This document shows positions 39,741 through 52,283 of a stretch of DNA of 64,000 nt, in pieces. The stretch spans positions 40,906,001 to 40,970,000 of the forward strand of contig OZ022256.1 in NCBI GenBank assembly GCA_963978905.1, read 5' to 3'. The notes under the pieces were generated by a model. It did no database searches and was not told where the DNA came from. It saw only the letters and a list, made by a program, of their open reading frames with translations. This DNA comes from Trichostrongylus colubriformis. Lineage: Eukaryota > Nematoda > Chromadorea > Rhabditida > Trichostrongylidae. Numbering within the stretch: position 1 is the stretch's first letter; every line of letters starts with the position of its first letter. A program made the position numbers and the translations under genes.

Positions 39741-42321
39741 CTGAACTGCATTTGTTCAGCAGACATACTGAAGCTCCACCACCACAAACTATTAAATTGG
39801 TGGATAATTAATGCGCTTTTTAATGCCGAATGTTCTTTGTTGTGGAAATTGATGTCCTTGATTGCTATTATGGAAAAGCTCCCGCATAATCATTTGACAT
39901 ACTTTGGCTATACTCTATCATTGTTTCCGCTAAATAAAACCCGTTGAAAATCCGCATCACTTGTGCACCAACCCAGTCCATTTGAATGGAATGCAGCACC
40001 TGGGCAAACAATAGGGGTGTGGCAGCAAGCAAAAGCCATGGGGATAATGATTGCTCAGGAACGATGTGCACACGTACCTATTTCCCTTCTGCCATTTTTG
40101 ATCACAGAGGGGTGGTGACCAGCAATCTGATCAGCAAACCATTCGTACGTGGCTGGCAGCTCCTGCTGCGGTACCGCCTCCATTCATGTGCAGGCGCACT
40201 TCTGAATTATTCAGTTTTGAATGATTGGATTGTGGCACATGAAAATCAACTCCCTGAGCCGTTGTGAAGGTTTACTGGATTGATAAAATGTGGAAAAGAT
40301 ATAAACTATTCAAACAATAGAGAACGGGTGCGGTAAATAGCTCAATGGGAAAGAACTGAAGTGCACCTAAGCAACAACGTGCAACAACCGAATAAATGGC
40401 CCAGATTCATGGCACAGACTTATCAAGGTTAGACTCTAACTATTCTCGCTCATGTTGCAATCTTCAAAACCCTACTGTCCTTATGCTGGCATAAATGTAC
40501 GATCTGCACGGGGCCCGAAAAAGTCATTTCATAGGCATCAGAATGTCAGTCAGGTGGCGGAAACGGAGAAAAGTATTCGGTGTTACTTTGTGAGCACAAA
40601 AAAAAAGTATCCACGCCTTTCACCGTACCCTAAATATGAATTCTGAGGCCGTCGACCAGGTAAACGAGACACACGATATTAGCATCAGCCTGAAGAAAGG
40701 TCAGGCTATTTGCAGGTAACTGCCTTTAGATAATCGCTCAGTTATGGAATACCCCTGAACCCTGCGGATTGGATAATGTTGCTAGGTTCTAGGTCCCTTT
40801 CCATCACATATCAACATTACCAGTCAAGGCGATAGTTAAGCGTGCGCCCTCGGATGTCGAGCCCGTCTGTTTAATGTGTTGTAAAGAATCTAGGATGCCG
40901 GCAGCAGGGGAAGAAAACATCGAGTCAAAGTTCGATAAACCCAATAGGAATGTGACTTTTTTGGACTACCGTACATCAGACAAGAACTGAGTTAGAACAT
41001 TCGTGGATTCTCCAAGGAGTTAACCAAAATAATTCTCTGTTATTCTGCATTGTACGAGAACCAAAATAATTCTCTGTTATTCTGCATTGTACGAGCCATT
41101 ATTCGAATAAGTCATCAATTAAATAAGCGAAGATAGGATACCAGAACACACGAAACGACCTGAAGCGTTGAGACACGAACCAACACTTACTAGTGTCGCT
41201 CGAATCTACATTAGAAGTGCATAACATTGTTAATTTGCACTGTTCCCACTACTTTACTTGGAATCTTGGTCATACGCTTCAGCGGCTCCCAGAATTTGCA
41301 CGGTCATTGACGCGTCACACTAACAATTTTGTAATTCAGTATACTGGATTCCAATCTATGGAACAACTAGTTAAATCAGTACTAGTTCGTCTACTGAACA
41401 CCGTGAAAATCAAGATAAAATCTCCAAATAATGATAAATGAACTACCATAAATTGTAAAACAAGGCATCAACGTAATAATAGTGCTGTAGGTTTATATGC
41501 GGAATCTTCCATTAATTGAAAGTGATTGTCTCATAGCTCTTACTTATTAATTAACCAAAGCCCTCCACGAAACTCACGGAGGGTTAGCGGGAATTCCTTG
41601 AACAGAAAAGGGAGAAACTTCGAAGAAAGATGTCTCGAAAACGTCCAATAACTCGAAATCCAGTGAAATTGGAGTTACTGTTAAAACTGAAATTACTCAC
41701 TGTATTTAGTCGAGACAGCAACCAAGGATTGATGGATGCGTCGAATGCCGTGAGATGGTTGTCATCTCAAGGTAAGCAAGATGACTTCATAGATAACATT
41801 CGGAATTCCTTACTACGCAAAACTCCAAGCAAATAATCGTTCACTCGAGCTGGGCATAACGCAATCCAATCCCACACCCCACTAGGCGTCACGCGACAGC
41901 CTATTCCTCATTGCGATTTTTGGCAATCACCTATTTGTCGTAAAGCCTGAGATTACACAAGCACCTGCCGGATGTTCCTAAACACCCTGTCGCCTATACA
42001 CACATGCTTTGTGTTTGGGCTAATTCGAAAAACTACCGTAATCGGGTAGTGGAATCACACCTGCCTTACGGACTATGAATACAAACACTATGAGCAGATA
42101 TTTATATAATAAATATTGTATTTGTACATGCTTGAATACATAATATAACAGACAACTAACAATCACATGCAAATGAAGAAAGAAGGGAAAAGAAAGGATC
42201 GCGAATCTGAACAACAACAAAGAGAAACGGGCGTGGGGGCACTGCCACACTGATTGATTTCAATATAATGGCAACGACATAACGCATCGACTAGGAAGAT
42301 ACTCACAAGTGACACGAAATA
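39741..42321. other. Region between IPMK and HAM-1 genes
   Basis: It should contain the 5' exon(s) and promoter of IPMK and the 3' UTR of ham-1, both on the minus strand. I could not identify the missing IPMK exon. Apart from the 37-bp tandem duplication at 41022-41095, nothing else is supported. Confidence 0.4.
41022..41095. repeat. Perfect 37-bp tandem duplication
   Basis: Two identical head-to-tail units begin AACCAAAATAATTCTCTGTT and end TGTACGAG. Exact identity points to a recent event or an assembly artefact. It lies in non-coding DNA. Confidence 0.9.
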
Positions 42322-45300
42322 TCATAGATTCGGAAAGTATTGACGGCCTGAGGGGCAGACGATTGTCGGAACTTCTTCGAACTGGGTGGAGTCGTGCGTG
42401 GCGGCCAGATTCATATACGTGTGATTCTCCTGCAGATAATAGCGATTTACGACAACCACGCACTACGAAATCGCCGTAGAAAATTTGTAGTCGACCACAC
42501 CTTATTGTTATCTGGTTCACTCCAGCTACCTTGATCCTCATTTGAATCCGTTTGAACTGGAGAAACGGAGTAAGCCGAGTCCGAAGCAACTGGGGTTGAC
42601 GTGCGAATCTCCTTTCTTTTTACACGACGCTTGCGGCGGCTGTGCATGTCTTCGATCACTGAAATGACTATAGCTGCAGATCATCATCGTGCTATCAAAC
42701 CATTTACTGATTATTGCATATTTTTTGATATGACTGCCTAGAACCAAAAGTTATATTATTGGGTGGCTCCTGCTGTTCATTGGAGGGCCACACTAGTTAA
42801 TTAAGAATCACACTTCATACCTTCAACCTTCCCTGGGAGACACTCGGGAGGGTCGATTGGACCATAATCGAGACATTCCGATGACGAGGTGATCTGAACT
42901 CGTTCGCATTTCGGGTGACGTCGATGTTCGATTTTCTCGATGACGTGTTGTGTCCGTCTTTGAGTAGTCTGATATCTGAAAGGCACGAATGCAGTAGGGT
43001 CGGATGCGCAAGTCGGCAATTAAGCATGACGTTTCTCTCGATTACGCAATCACCCCACAATACTTCGCTCAATACGATTCTAATGGGTGTAGGGTTTCAA
43101 CAGAACGGATTACAACAATGGTGGGCTCTTTTTGGGTTCAACAGCGCTTTTGGGCGCCACACAACTGAATTACTTTACCAGCACAAACAAACCATTAAAG
43201 AGGAGGGGGGGGGGGGTTTACAATACACGGATGTGAGAAGCACAGTACGAAGATTTTACACAGGCTTAGTAAAATCTAAAGTGGCTGAAACACTTATACC
43301 GACCCTCCTCCCATATTCGGTGTTTCAGTCTGCTGGATTATCTATATGTTAATAACCAAAAAAATACCGTGTTATCCCGAAAACTGTGCAATCTCAACCG
43401 AATCTCAGTCAAGATAGGAATCGAATAAGATCACTAGATGAATGTAAATAGCAATGATGGAATGTCGCAGAGTTTCACAACATCCATCATGATATATCCA
43501 GTGGCAACTCTTAGTGGACATTGTGACACGATGTGACATTTGACTCATGGTAATTAAGGGAGATCGATGCTATGCACGAAGGGCAAACGGGGACAATCAA
43601 GAACAATGGAGAATCATAACTTGTGAAACCCCCTGGTGTTATTAATTAACTCATCCAACCACTTGCCAAACTTAACACCTGCTCGTCCAACAGACTTGGA
43701 ATCCTCACCCACGGATACAATTGGACAGAAGGAGAGTGAGGGGTGAGCTAAATGAGGGAATCGATGCTGACGGAGGCGCGATTCGAGTCCAGCGGCAGAT
43801 TGACGCAAACAACCCACCTGCACGCAGTTGATGCCAGCTGCTGCTTTTCATTCCAATCGGCCGTGAATTTCGAGGAAAACGCCAGCGGTGGTTGAGCGGC
43901 TGTGGATTTCACGATCGTGCCCATATGTGGTTTCTTGGAGAAGATGCGGGTGATGAAGCCGAAACGATCCTTTTTCTCCGGCTCCTCAGGTGCGATGATA
44001 GACATTCCCGTCTGGCACTCCACTGCCACCTGAACAGGCATCATTCAATCGTTTTTGGGTTTCATCATGTTTTTTTTTTCTCGCGGCGCTTTAATACGCT
44101 AGAAGAAACCTTGAGTTTTGCAGCTCATTTGGAAGTATTTTATAGGTGAGGGAGATGAGGAGCCTCAAATTTCTCTTTATCCTCATCTTTCTAATCGTTA
44201 CCTAACGTTCCTAGGTAAAGCTGATCGCTGAGGGCGCAATGTGGACGCGAGGCTGAGGAAGCATGTTAAGCCATTGTTTCGAAATGCACATCCCAGGGAG
44301 ATTACATGAAAAGGTGATTGTAAATTGTGGATCCCGCGGTATTCTCACACATATCACCTTACACAACATTCCATGCCTGGATTGGGACTATTTCTTGACG
44401 TATTTGAATCGCCGTTGTACTTCCCACACTTAATTGCCATGTTCTCATTGCGGTTACTTCCAATAACATTTCCCAAGCAATTCATTGTCTAAGGAAGCTA
44501 TTCCCTTGCAAATGAGCGGAAAGTTTTTGGGGGCGAAAAAGTAATGGGATTCAGATCACATGTACGTCTTGACTACCGGGGTTGGATGATGAAGTGCTGT
44601 GTAAGGATTTCCAATCATGTATGGAATTAGCGCGAAAAACTACGATTTAGGCGTCGCTTTGTAGCTTCTTGAACCCTAGGCATAAAATAGCGGTATATTC
44701 AGGCATTGCCCCCTCTTCTGTCGCTGATTGAAGCATGTGTTTGTTTTATTCATGCCATTTAGAAGGAGTTTAACTCGAACCAACTGACTGCTCACTCACC
44801 TTGGCTTTCGGTTCAGTCTGTGCTGGAACAGAGAGGAACAGATGATCACCCATCTTGTAGACGAGTCCGGTGGCGATCAGATTGGTGACAGTCTGCTTAA
44901 CCATGTCCATCGACGGTGGTGCAACATAGTCACAATTGTTGATAACGTGCTGGCGAACGGCTGTGATCGTGGTCGCTCGACCGGCTCGATTCAGAGTCAC
45001 AATTGCATCGCAAAGCACGTCGGCGAGTGGCACGAAATCCATCTGCTCCACGGTGTGGATTGCGCCCATTTCACCTTAAATCCGCAAAATATGCCAATAT
45101 CGCTCTGTGTCGTAATGTTGTGCTCAATTTCCTTTAGTGCCGAGACGACAAGTACCAACATAGACATCTGCTCGGCACCTGTACAAGCGTATCGCGTTTC
45201 ACGACTCCGCTAACAGGTGCCCACATAGCCGCAGTACTCGCAAAAGAAAGCAATTAGCTGCATTGACGCAATCGCTATCATAAATCAGCGTCTCGTTACG

Positions 45301-46547
45301 CTCAAAATTCACATATGTTTCTGCCATACCGGTCTTAGGACTGTAAACACTTTGCTAGCTATACCTGTGCAATCTACATGAACTCTTTCATTTTCGAAAT
45401 GTTTTCTGAGTGGATAAAGAACCCACCCCATAGGGCGCACTCAGACTTACACCATGGTGGCCGTATACAGCGCACGAAGAATGGAGGAGACATGGAGAGA
45501 ATCATTGAGAAAAAGCTGACATATGCAAAGAAACCTTCTGAACCACTTTCTTCCCTGGAATGGGCAGCCTGCTAGTTTACCTCACTCCGTGGTAATTATG
45601 CCTACCTCTAAGCAGCTAAGGATCTGCTTACTTCAGAAAATATCTTTTTCTTGCCTCAATATTGTTAGTGGAAAGTGAAAACATCAAATCTGAGAATTAC
45701 CCGCGGTATGGTCATTCAGATCGTATGGCACGAAATTCAGCATCCTTCTCTTAAATTGTTTCATAAAATGCTGACCCCATCGGTGCGATCCCATCAAGAG
45801 ATAACCAGAAATGAAGTTCTTCAAGAAGGTTGCAGTGAGCCTGAGTCGTTTTAGCGATAGAAGCGGCAATTTGATCACAATTAGACCATAAATCTGGCGA
45901 CCTCAAGGTGTTACGGTGGTGGTTATAGTGTACAATTAGCACAACATGGCGCAGACAAACGGTGAACATCAAAGCAACACCGACGGTGAGTCGAAATCGC
46001 TTCCAGCAAGGATAAAGATTCGGCGGTGAAGTCCTGCAAGACAGGGACGAGAACGTAGCTAGCAGATCAAAGGCCCAGTAAACGCGATTGGTTTGGGTTC
46101 AATGGCCTCTTTACTCATTACGGATTAGTACAGTAAACTTATATGGGAATTAAGCCAAGAGATTGAGTAGTAGCATTGAGGCTACCGTACTTTTCGCTTT
46201 CAAGGTTAGACATTTCACTTGAAGAGAACTTACCCAGTGAGGCGATCGAATAACCTTCGGCTGGTTTGAGCACCCGACGGGCCCACGCAGTTCGAAGGGC
46301 CTGCAGATGAATCATAGGCCCTGAGACGAACAGCGTGGTTGGTCGCATGAATCCCATGAAAATCAACGAATCAACGGCTTCAACAAGTTCTCTGAAATGG
46401 GAAAAGTGAGAAAAAAGGAGAAAAGGAAAGAGGAGAAGGCACGTACCTATTCCAGAAGCATCCTTTGTTAGCCTCAACGAAGTGTTCGAAGAGTCTCCGT
46501 CCATTTTTGGTTTTTGGACCATTGAAGATGATAGCTAGACAGGACAT
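42322..46547 (-). CDS. ham-1: HAM-1 / STOX storkhead-box winged-helix protein, complete (7 exons)
   Basis: HAM-1 is needed for asymmetric neuroblast divisions in C. elegans, and the human relatives are STOX1/2. Exons (minus): 46547-46447, 46391-46234, 45074-44800, 44029-43818, 42975-42821, 42658-42501 and 42429-42322. Phases agree and give 388 aa. The N-terminus MSCLAIIFN, then RRLFEHFVEANKGCFWN and GFMRPTTLFVSGP, parallels the STOX1 start. The storkhead winged helix is at about 100-170 (FVPLADVLCDAI, NNCDYVAPPS, GLVYKMGDHLFLSVP). The conserved later block is KKDRFGFITRIFSKK ... FSSKFTADW. A basic SRRKRRVKRK at about 307-316 could be a nuclear signal. The tail ends in QYFPNL. Met 46547 was chosen because an in-frame stop lies two codons upstream. 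An acceptor (TGTCTAG) just inside exon 1 leaves room for an alternative upstream first exon. Intron 2 (1.16 kb) and intron 4 (842 bp) hold nothing recognised. Confidence 0.93.
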
Positions 46548-49500
46548 CACTTACTGGCAGTAATCCCGTGTCTGTTTGAATATTCTGAGGTACTCACTAG
46601 CGCTCCGCCCTCGGCTCCGCCCATCCCGACCGGGGGACGGTATCAACGGCGGCATCAGCGCGTGAGGACATGCGGCCGATGGCAGATGCGCGACAAATTA
46701 ACGTGCACGGTGAACACCATCACGCATCGTAAGTCGGTGGGGTTCCACTGTTGGGATGGAACTCGTGCAGAGCGGGAGAAACCTGCAGATAGACATGGGA
46801 AGGTGCGAAATTTGGTGCAGTGGGTGCATAAAAGGAAACCCAGGCTTCAGCAGTGGGCTCTTTCAAACGTTAAAAACCAGTAATCAGGTCAGGCTTTGTA
46901 ATACAATTTCTTCTCCTACATCTGAATCTGTGCCCCAAACAAATCAATCTCAAGCGAACTATGACTACTCACAGCCTTTCAGCGGGTTAGGATTTCAAAA
47001 AAATGTGCGACCTTGTTGAGCTCGGCGAGTGACTAATTCGACATGACCGCTAGACGTCTTCCTCTCCAATGAGAACGATGCGATAAAGATCTTCGACAGA
47101 GAAAACTTCTCGATTAACCTTAAACAAACAGTATACCGTATACGAAAGTCCATGCCTGTTATTCTGTTAGATACCACTTGGTGAGAATCCCATTGCATCA
47201 CGTATTTGTATAAGCGGTCTCCTAAAAGAATACTGTAATCTGGTGTCGGTGAGGACATCTCCTTCAGACGACGCCACACGGTACATGAAATAACATGGAA
47301 CGTATTCATGCTGGTGTATTTAGAATTCTCAAGTCACGAGACGACGAGGAAATCTGAAAATGTGGGTCGGTAAATTCAAAGCGAAGTGTGTCATGTTATG
47401 TTCGTAGTTCCTATATGGGTCACATTCTGCTCTACAAACGAGTGATCGGGGAATCAGGATACCAATCACCTTTCTACCACCCAAACTGTTGATCGAAATC
47501 CATATCGACAATAGTAACGGTGGCGGCGGTGGGGCAGTTATAGGTGACAAATACTACCGCTCCAATGGTGCGGGGATCAATTCTCGCACCAGTACTCTCT
47601 CCCTTTCATGAGGTTAACGATATTTATGAAAACCTTGAAGTAGAAACTATAAGTGTGCAGCGAGGAACTTTCAGTTTGTATCCAAAAGCATCCAAAAGTT
47701 GTATGGATGCATCTTCTTGTCTATGCATATTCGTAAAACTAATCAGCATCAACACAGCAACAAGTTGATTCTGCCCATTCGGGACCAATAATAATCATTA
47801 AAATCATCAGAGGCTGAGATGGCATGCACACGGGGTATACCAGCAGTCCAGGATTCCTCGACAGAGGTGGTATCTGACGGGAGTGATGAGGGAGTGATCG
47901 TTATTGCACAGGTCAGCAATGGTCCTAGGCTACATGATAAGCGGAACGTATCATCAGCTGACCCGGTTATAGACTAAAATATGATAGAGTCTGAGTGATC
48001 AACACAAAATTTGCAGTAGTTTAATACTTAGTAATACTATGCAATCGGCCTTAGTTAGTGATACTGTAGAGGATATGTGGATGTTGAAAAAAAGGGGGGG
48101 GGGGGGGGTACGTGGGTCCTCATTGAGAAGGGGGTAAGCCGAAGCGGCCATTTACCTCGACACCTGGGAAAAGTGAGTGCTGTGGTGCTGCTCCATTGCA
48201 GTGCTTTATGGCTATCACCTTTGCAGGGTGAGATCTTCCAAATCTGCTACATGGTTTTTAAATGTTATCTGACGCATTTTCACGAGGAGGCTAAACCCAA
48301 TGCAAGTCGCTTTTGACCTCGAAATCATTAAAATGCAACACTCAAACTTAAGAAATGAGAGTTGACGAATTTTACCCTCATTTCAGCCACGATGGGATGT
48401 TTATTTCCAGGTTTCTTGCTTGAATTTAGACCTTTTTGTCAAATGTTTTTCGGACCTGACTACACTCAATTTTGAACATCAGATAAAGCTCATGCCCTGG
48501 ATGAGCCAAGTTTTGAAAAAAAAAAACCTTAGAATTGAACAAAATTACCGAAGTATCAGGTCGTCTGCTCATTCGTACCCGATTTTTTTTGCATTCTTAG
48601 CTTTTTTTATTCATAAGATTGCACCAGCTTAATTTTTTTGTGGTTCAAAATAGCATTTCTTTGAATTTTCATGCAGCTGCTAACTATATGTTTTGAACGA
48701 AATCCACAGTACCTCTCGATCTGGGCATGGGTGGCATATGTTGCAAGTTTACTCAGGTAACCCGATGATGCAATGTTGATGGCCAGTCAGAAACGCTTCA
48801 AAGCCGAAATCAATCTGATGGCAACAAACACTTGGCGAAGAGGGTTCTGTTCCGTCCGTTTAGAGACGAGTGGAGGATTCGTCTAATTACGGTCACTCTG
48901 CCTTGTCCCTCGGAGGTGTCAATGTGGACGAATAATCACCACGAGCTAATTCGAGCGCAACAAAGACACTGTTACTCCATAAATTACTGTACGTGTTGTC
49001 GATGGTGCAGAGTTAGAGCGCAGCCAATTGGAACCGTATCGACCCAAAAGCTCTTTCGAATAATCCGAGATTGGACTCTAGTGAGCCAGCATAGCGACAT
49101 ACTTATGCATGGCCGGTTCGAGAGGCCATCTGACACACAGACTCGAACCCTTGCCAACTACCTGGCCCTCTTCAGTCATTCATCATCCCCACTTAGCCAA
49201 ATCCAAGTGATTCTTCAACGAACACGTACCCATCTGATCCACATTCCATTGGTTTTGAGTATGATGTAAAGGAGCAATGAGGGATTGACCTCGATCATAG
49301 AGCCATCCCGACGCGCCATTGCAGCTATCGGATTTCACATAACTGACGGTATTAACGCCTTTGTAAGATATCCCTGTCAAGTGGGTGCTAAATGGAGGGA
49401 GACCGATGTCAGAACTTCAAAATCACCGCATTCGAACAAGGGCAGAAGAAGCTGCAATCTAATTGTTGCGAGCTAATGACAGGGTTAACAAGTCCATTCG

Positions 49501-50327
49501 TCTCTGAATGTTGCTATGCAAGGTTTTCGTAGAATCACAGTACCAGTGTTTGGGGACTCGGCTGGATACCAACTGCAACTGCGAATTTCATGGGACTACG
49601 AAAGCGCCATACACAATCTACGAGGTTTATCAAAGTTTGCAGATATTCGGCACACACATAGTGGAATATAAAACTTTCTATTTTACGACTGAGTAGCGAT
49701 ATAATCATTTTCTCATACTCACTTCAAAAACCTATGTTCGAACATTCATTTCTCTCTGTTAGAAGTGAAAATTAGAAAAATATAGTTATGGAAGTTTTGC
49801 CGCTAAATGTACAAATAAGTCTTCAAGTGATCCAAAAAATATTTGGATCAGTTTATCAGGTTGAAATAGTTAACAACAGTGGGCGAAATTCTGCTTCTCT
49901 GAATGACTTTGTCAATCTTTTTCAGTGACATTTCGACGTCACGCTCATTGAAGCTCATTAAAGCTCACAATGGTCTGGTACACATCGTGGTTGTCTTAGC
50001 TCAAATAATATTACTCATGTTATTTGATAAAAAAACCGTTATACTTCGGACCGCAGCCCTATCCAAAAACAAAAACATTTTGCGTCGTTATCTCAAATAA
50101 AAGCATTTCACAAACTTCGGTATTCAGGGTGTCTAGATTTGTAAGTTGTTTTTTTGTCTTCGAGTTGGTTTGATTTTCTTTTCTTCTTTTCAATTCGTTC
50201 GCCCTCGTGTTCTAAGATGCATTGAATTGAAAGCGTTGTTGTCCGACTTCATTGTTAGTTGACTTGTTTTTTGTGTATCCATACATGCAATAAATTCATT
50301 TCATTACTTTTGATATTTTTGATTTTT
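46548..50327. other. No recognised gene; ham-1 upstream region
   Basis: This should include the ham-1 promoter. A 104-codon minus-strand frame (47309-46995) follows a TTTTCAG acceptor-like site and could be an upstream exon, but it shows no STOX similarity. The 145-codon plus frame 48832-49269 has no motif. A G homopolymer lies at 48095-48108. Confidence 0.45.
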
Positions 50328-50520
50328 GATAACTGCTGTTTATCGCCGCAGCTCGCGGTGCGAATGTTACACAAGGATGCTGAGTTATGGGCGAAAGCTT
50401 CGGTGGCGGACGGGACTCGAACCCGCACTTCATCGATAAACAGCAGTTATCAAAAGGATGAAGTGCGGGTTCGAGTCCCGTTCGACACCAAAGCTTTTGC
50501 CCATAACTCAGCATCCTTGT
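50328..50520. repeat. Double hairpin carrying tRNA T-arm sequences
   Basis: Arms 50371-50434 and 50457-50520 are 64 bp each with about five mismatches, separated by 22 nt. A perfect 17-bp pair (GATAACTGCTGTTTATC and its complement) interlocks with them at 50328-50344 and 50435-50451. Each long arm contains GCGGGTTCGAGTCCCGT or its complement. This is a canonical tRNA T-stem/loop with a pol III B box. No D-arm or anticodon arm fits around it, so it is not a tRNA gene. Confidence 0.8.
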
Positions 50521-52283
50521 AGTCAATTCATTACGTTTTATAGCGTATCCCATGAAAAGTCACGGAGCGGTTTGGTAAAGAATTAAGAGCAGCCCATCGT
50601 ACAGGAGAATGTTAAAAAGCGAAATGTTCCATGAACTCACTGAAATTTGGCTCATACATGACAATTTTAAAGGAGACACTTCGAGTGGTGCCACTATCGA
50701 TTTTTGTTTGCCTGTTTCCGAGCCCTACTCGGAGACCTGACACTGAATACGCGCAAGCAGGTGACGTTGAACATGTAAGTGAGCCGGATTCGTAGCGCAT
50801 CGCGTGCCACCTTCACACGCGACGAGTAGAAAATTCTCTGTAAGTAGACGATTTTCGATAATGAATATGGATAAAGGAAAGCTTAACGTAGTAACGTCAA
50901 AAGAAAACCCTATAATGGTGCGATTTGCGATGTGCTACGAAGCATTGAGACTGAATGATGTAGCAAGCATGGAAGATGCAGTATCTCTTTCGACGGAATT
51001 CTTGCTCGACACTTACAGAACAACTTGACCAAAGTAGTGCGTTACGAAGAAAAACGCAGTTTCTTCCGGCATTGTGAGGCATATCTGAGCAACTCTTATC
51101 GCATATTAATCTTATCTATTTGATGTACACATTCGGCAGCGGTGATGTAGTGACAAGCCTCACGCACTACCACTCTCACAGTGAGGTGATCTAACCCCTC
51201 ATCAGTGCCCGAATAGGCCAACCAAGTTTGCCGTCACTTCGGGATAGGTAAACTGGTACCCTGGCTTCCTCAAGTAATTAATTGGCCAAATCGCACGTAC
51301 CACCATGATTCCGAACGGAACTACTATTATATCACAGAATGCACAGTGCATCCAAACAGGGGGTCGGGTAACGCCAAAAACTCTCCCCTACCCTTCATTT
51401 AGAGTACTCTATTGTGATTTTTTCAAAAGATAGTTGCTTGAACAACACAGGATCATGTCCGAGACAAATTTCAAAAAAGTAAGGCTTAATTTTGTGATAA
51501 GCCCTAGAAAACGTTACTTTGATGCCGAGGGCAATTACCTGTACTATTTCTTTGGATTTCCTTTAACTATTGCGATTTTGCTGTTCCCCCCTGCGAAAGT
51601 AGCGAAAGCAAGTAGAAACAAATTTGTTAGGCGCATGCGCTTATACCTTGCTTGATTCAAAACCCATGCAAGGACCGCTGATGATCGCATCGCTCTCATG
51701 AACTCTTCAGAAGTCGCTCGGACGGCAATTAGAGTATCATACGATCAAAATGACTGGTTAATGGTGTGATTGACGATAGCTGTCGGAAGCTCTTTTGGTT
51801 ATGGATTAGTCGGTCAGTGAGTTAAGACAAAGAGGGTGTTCGAGATTGCTTGTGGCTTTGTAAGTGAGTAGCCCGCTGAGAAAATCGTGCCGATTGTGAG
51901 CACGTGTGCATATGCATGTGGATGTAGATCCCATAGGTACAAAGTTGAATATCCGAAAGATCTCAAGAACGAGGTCTGTTGAACTCTTCAGACCCTACAA
52001 AATCTCACAAATACGAAATTTTGAGATTATGCACTGATTCAGCGTTGTGGGTAGCCCCACATCGTTTCCTACTTTCACTACTATGCCAAAGGAACGCTGC
52101 TCTTTCGACCACCAGATTTTGAGAGAGGACTGTTTTTGAACCCCAGGTTTAATTGCTGCGAGAATAATTCATCTATATCTCAGGAGATTGAGTCAGTTTT
52201 CGAAATTGAAAACGTTTCTCGTTTGGTAGATTAGTACGCAGATTCCTTATCCAATCTTTTGCCTGGTTCACTTCCACTTACAA
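50521..52283. other. No recognised gene
   Basis: Only short open frames without motifs. A 73-codon plus frame at 51434-51655 has a hydrophobic centre and a basic end but no family I recognise. No repeats were recognised. Confidence 0.45.

Noticed and set aside
40330..40445. tRNA-like start (TAAATAGCTCAATGGGAAAG)
   Set aside because: It has some A-box resemblance, but no B box at a proper distance and no cloverleaf pairing.
46995..47309. Upstream first exon of ham-1
   Set aside because: An acceptor-like site precedes it, but no similarity to STOX N-termini was seen, no good donor was found, and Met 46547 already gives the expected N-terminus. Kept only as a possibility.
50400..50500. Functional tRNA gene
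   Set aside because: Only the T-arm is recognisable. No D-arm, anticodon arm or acceptor stem pairs around it.
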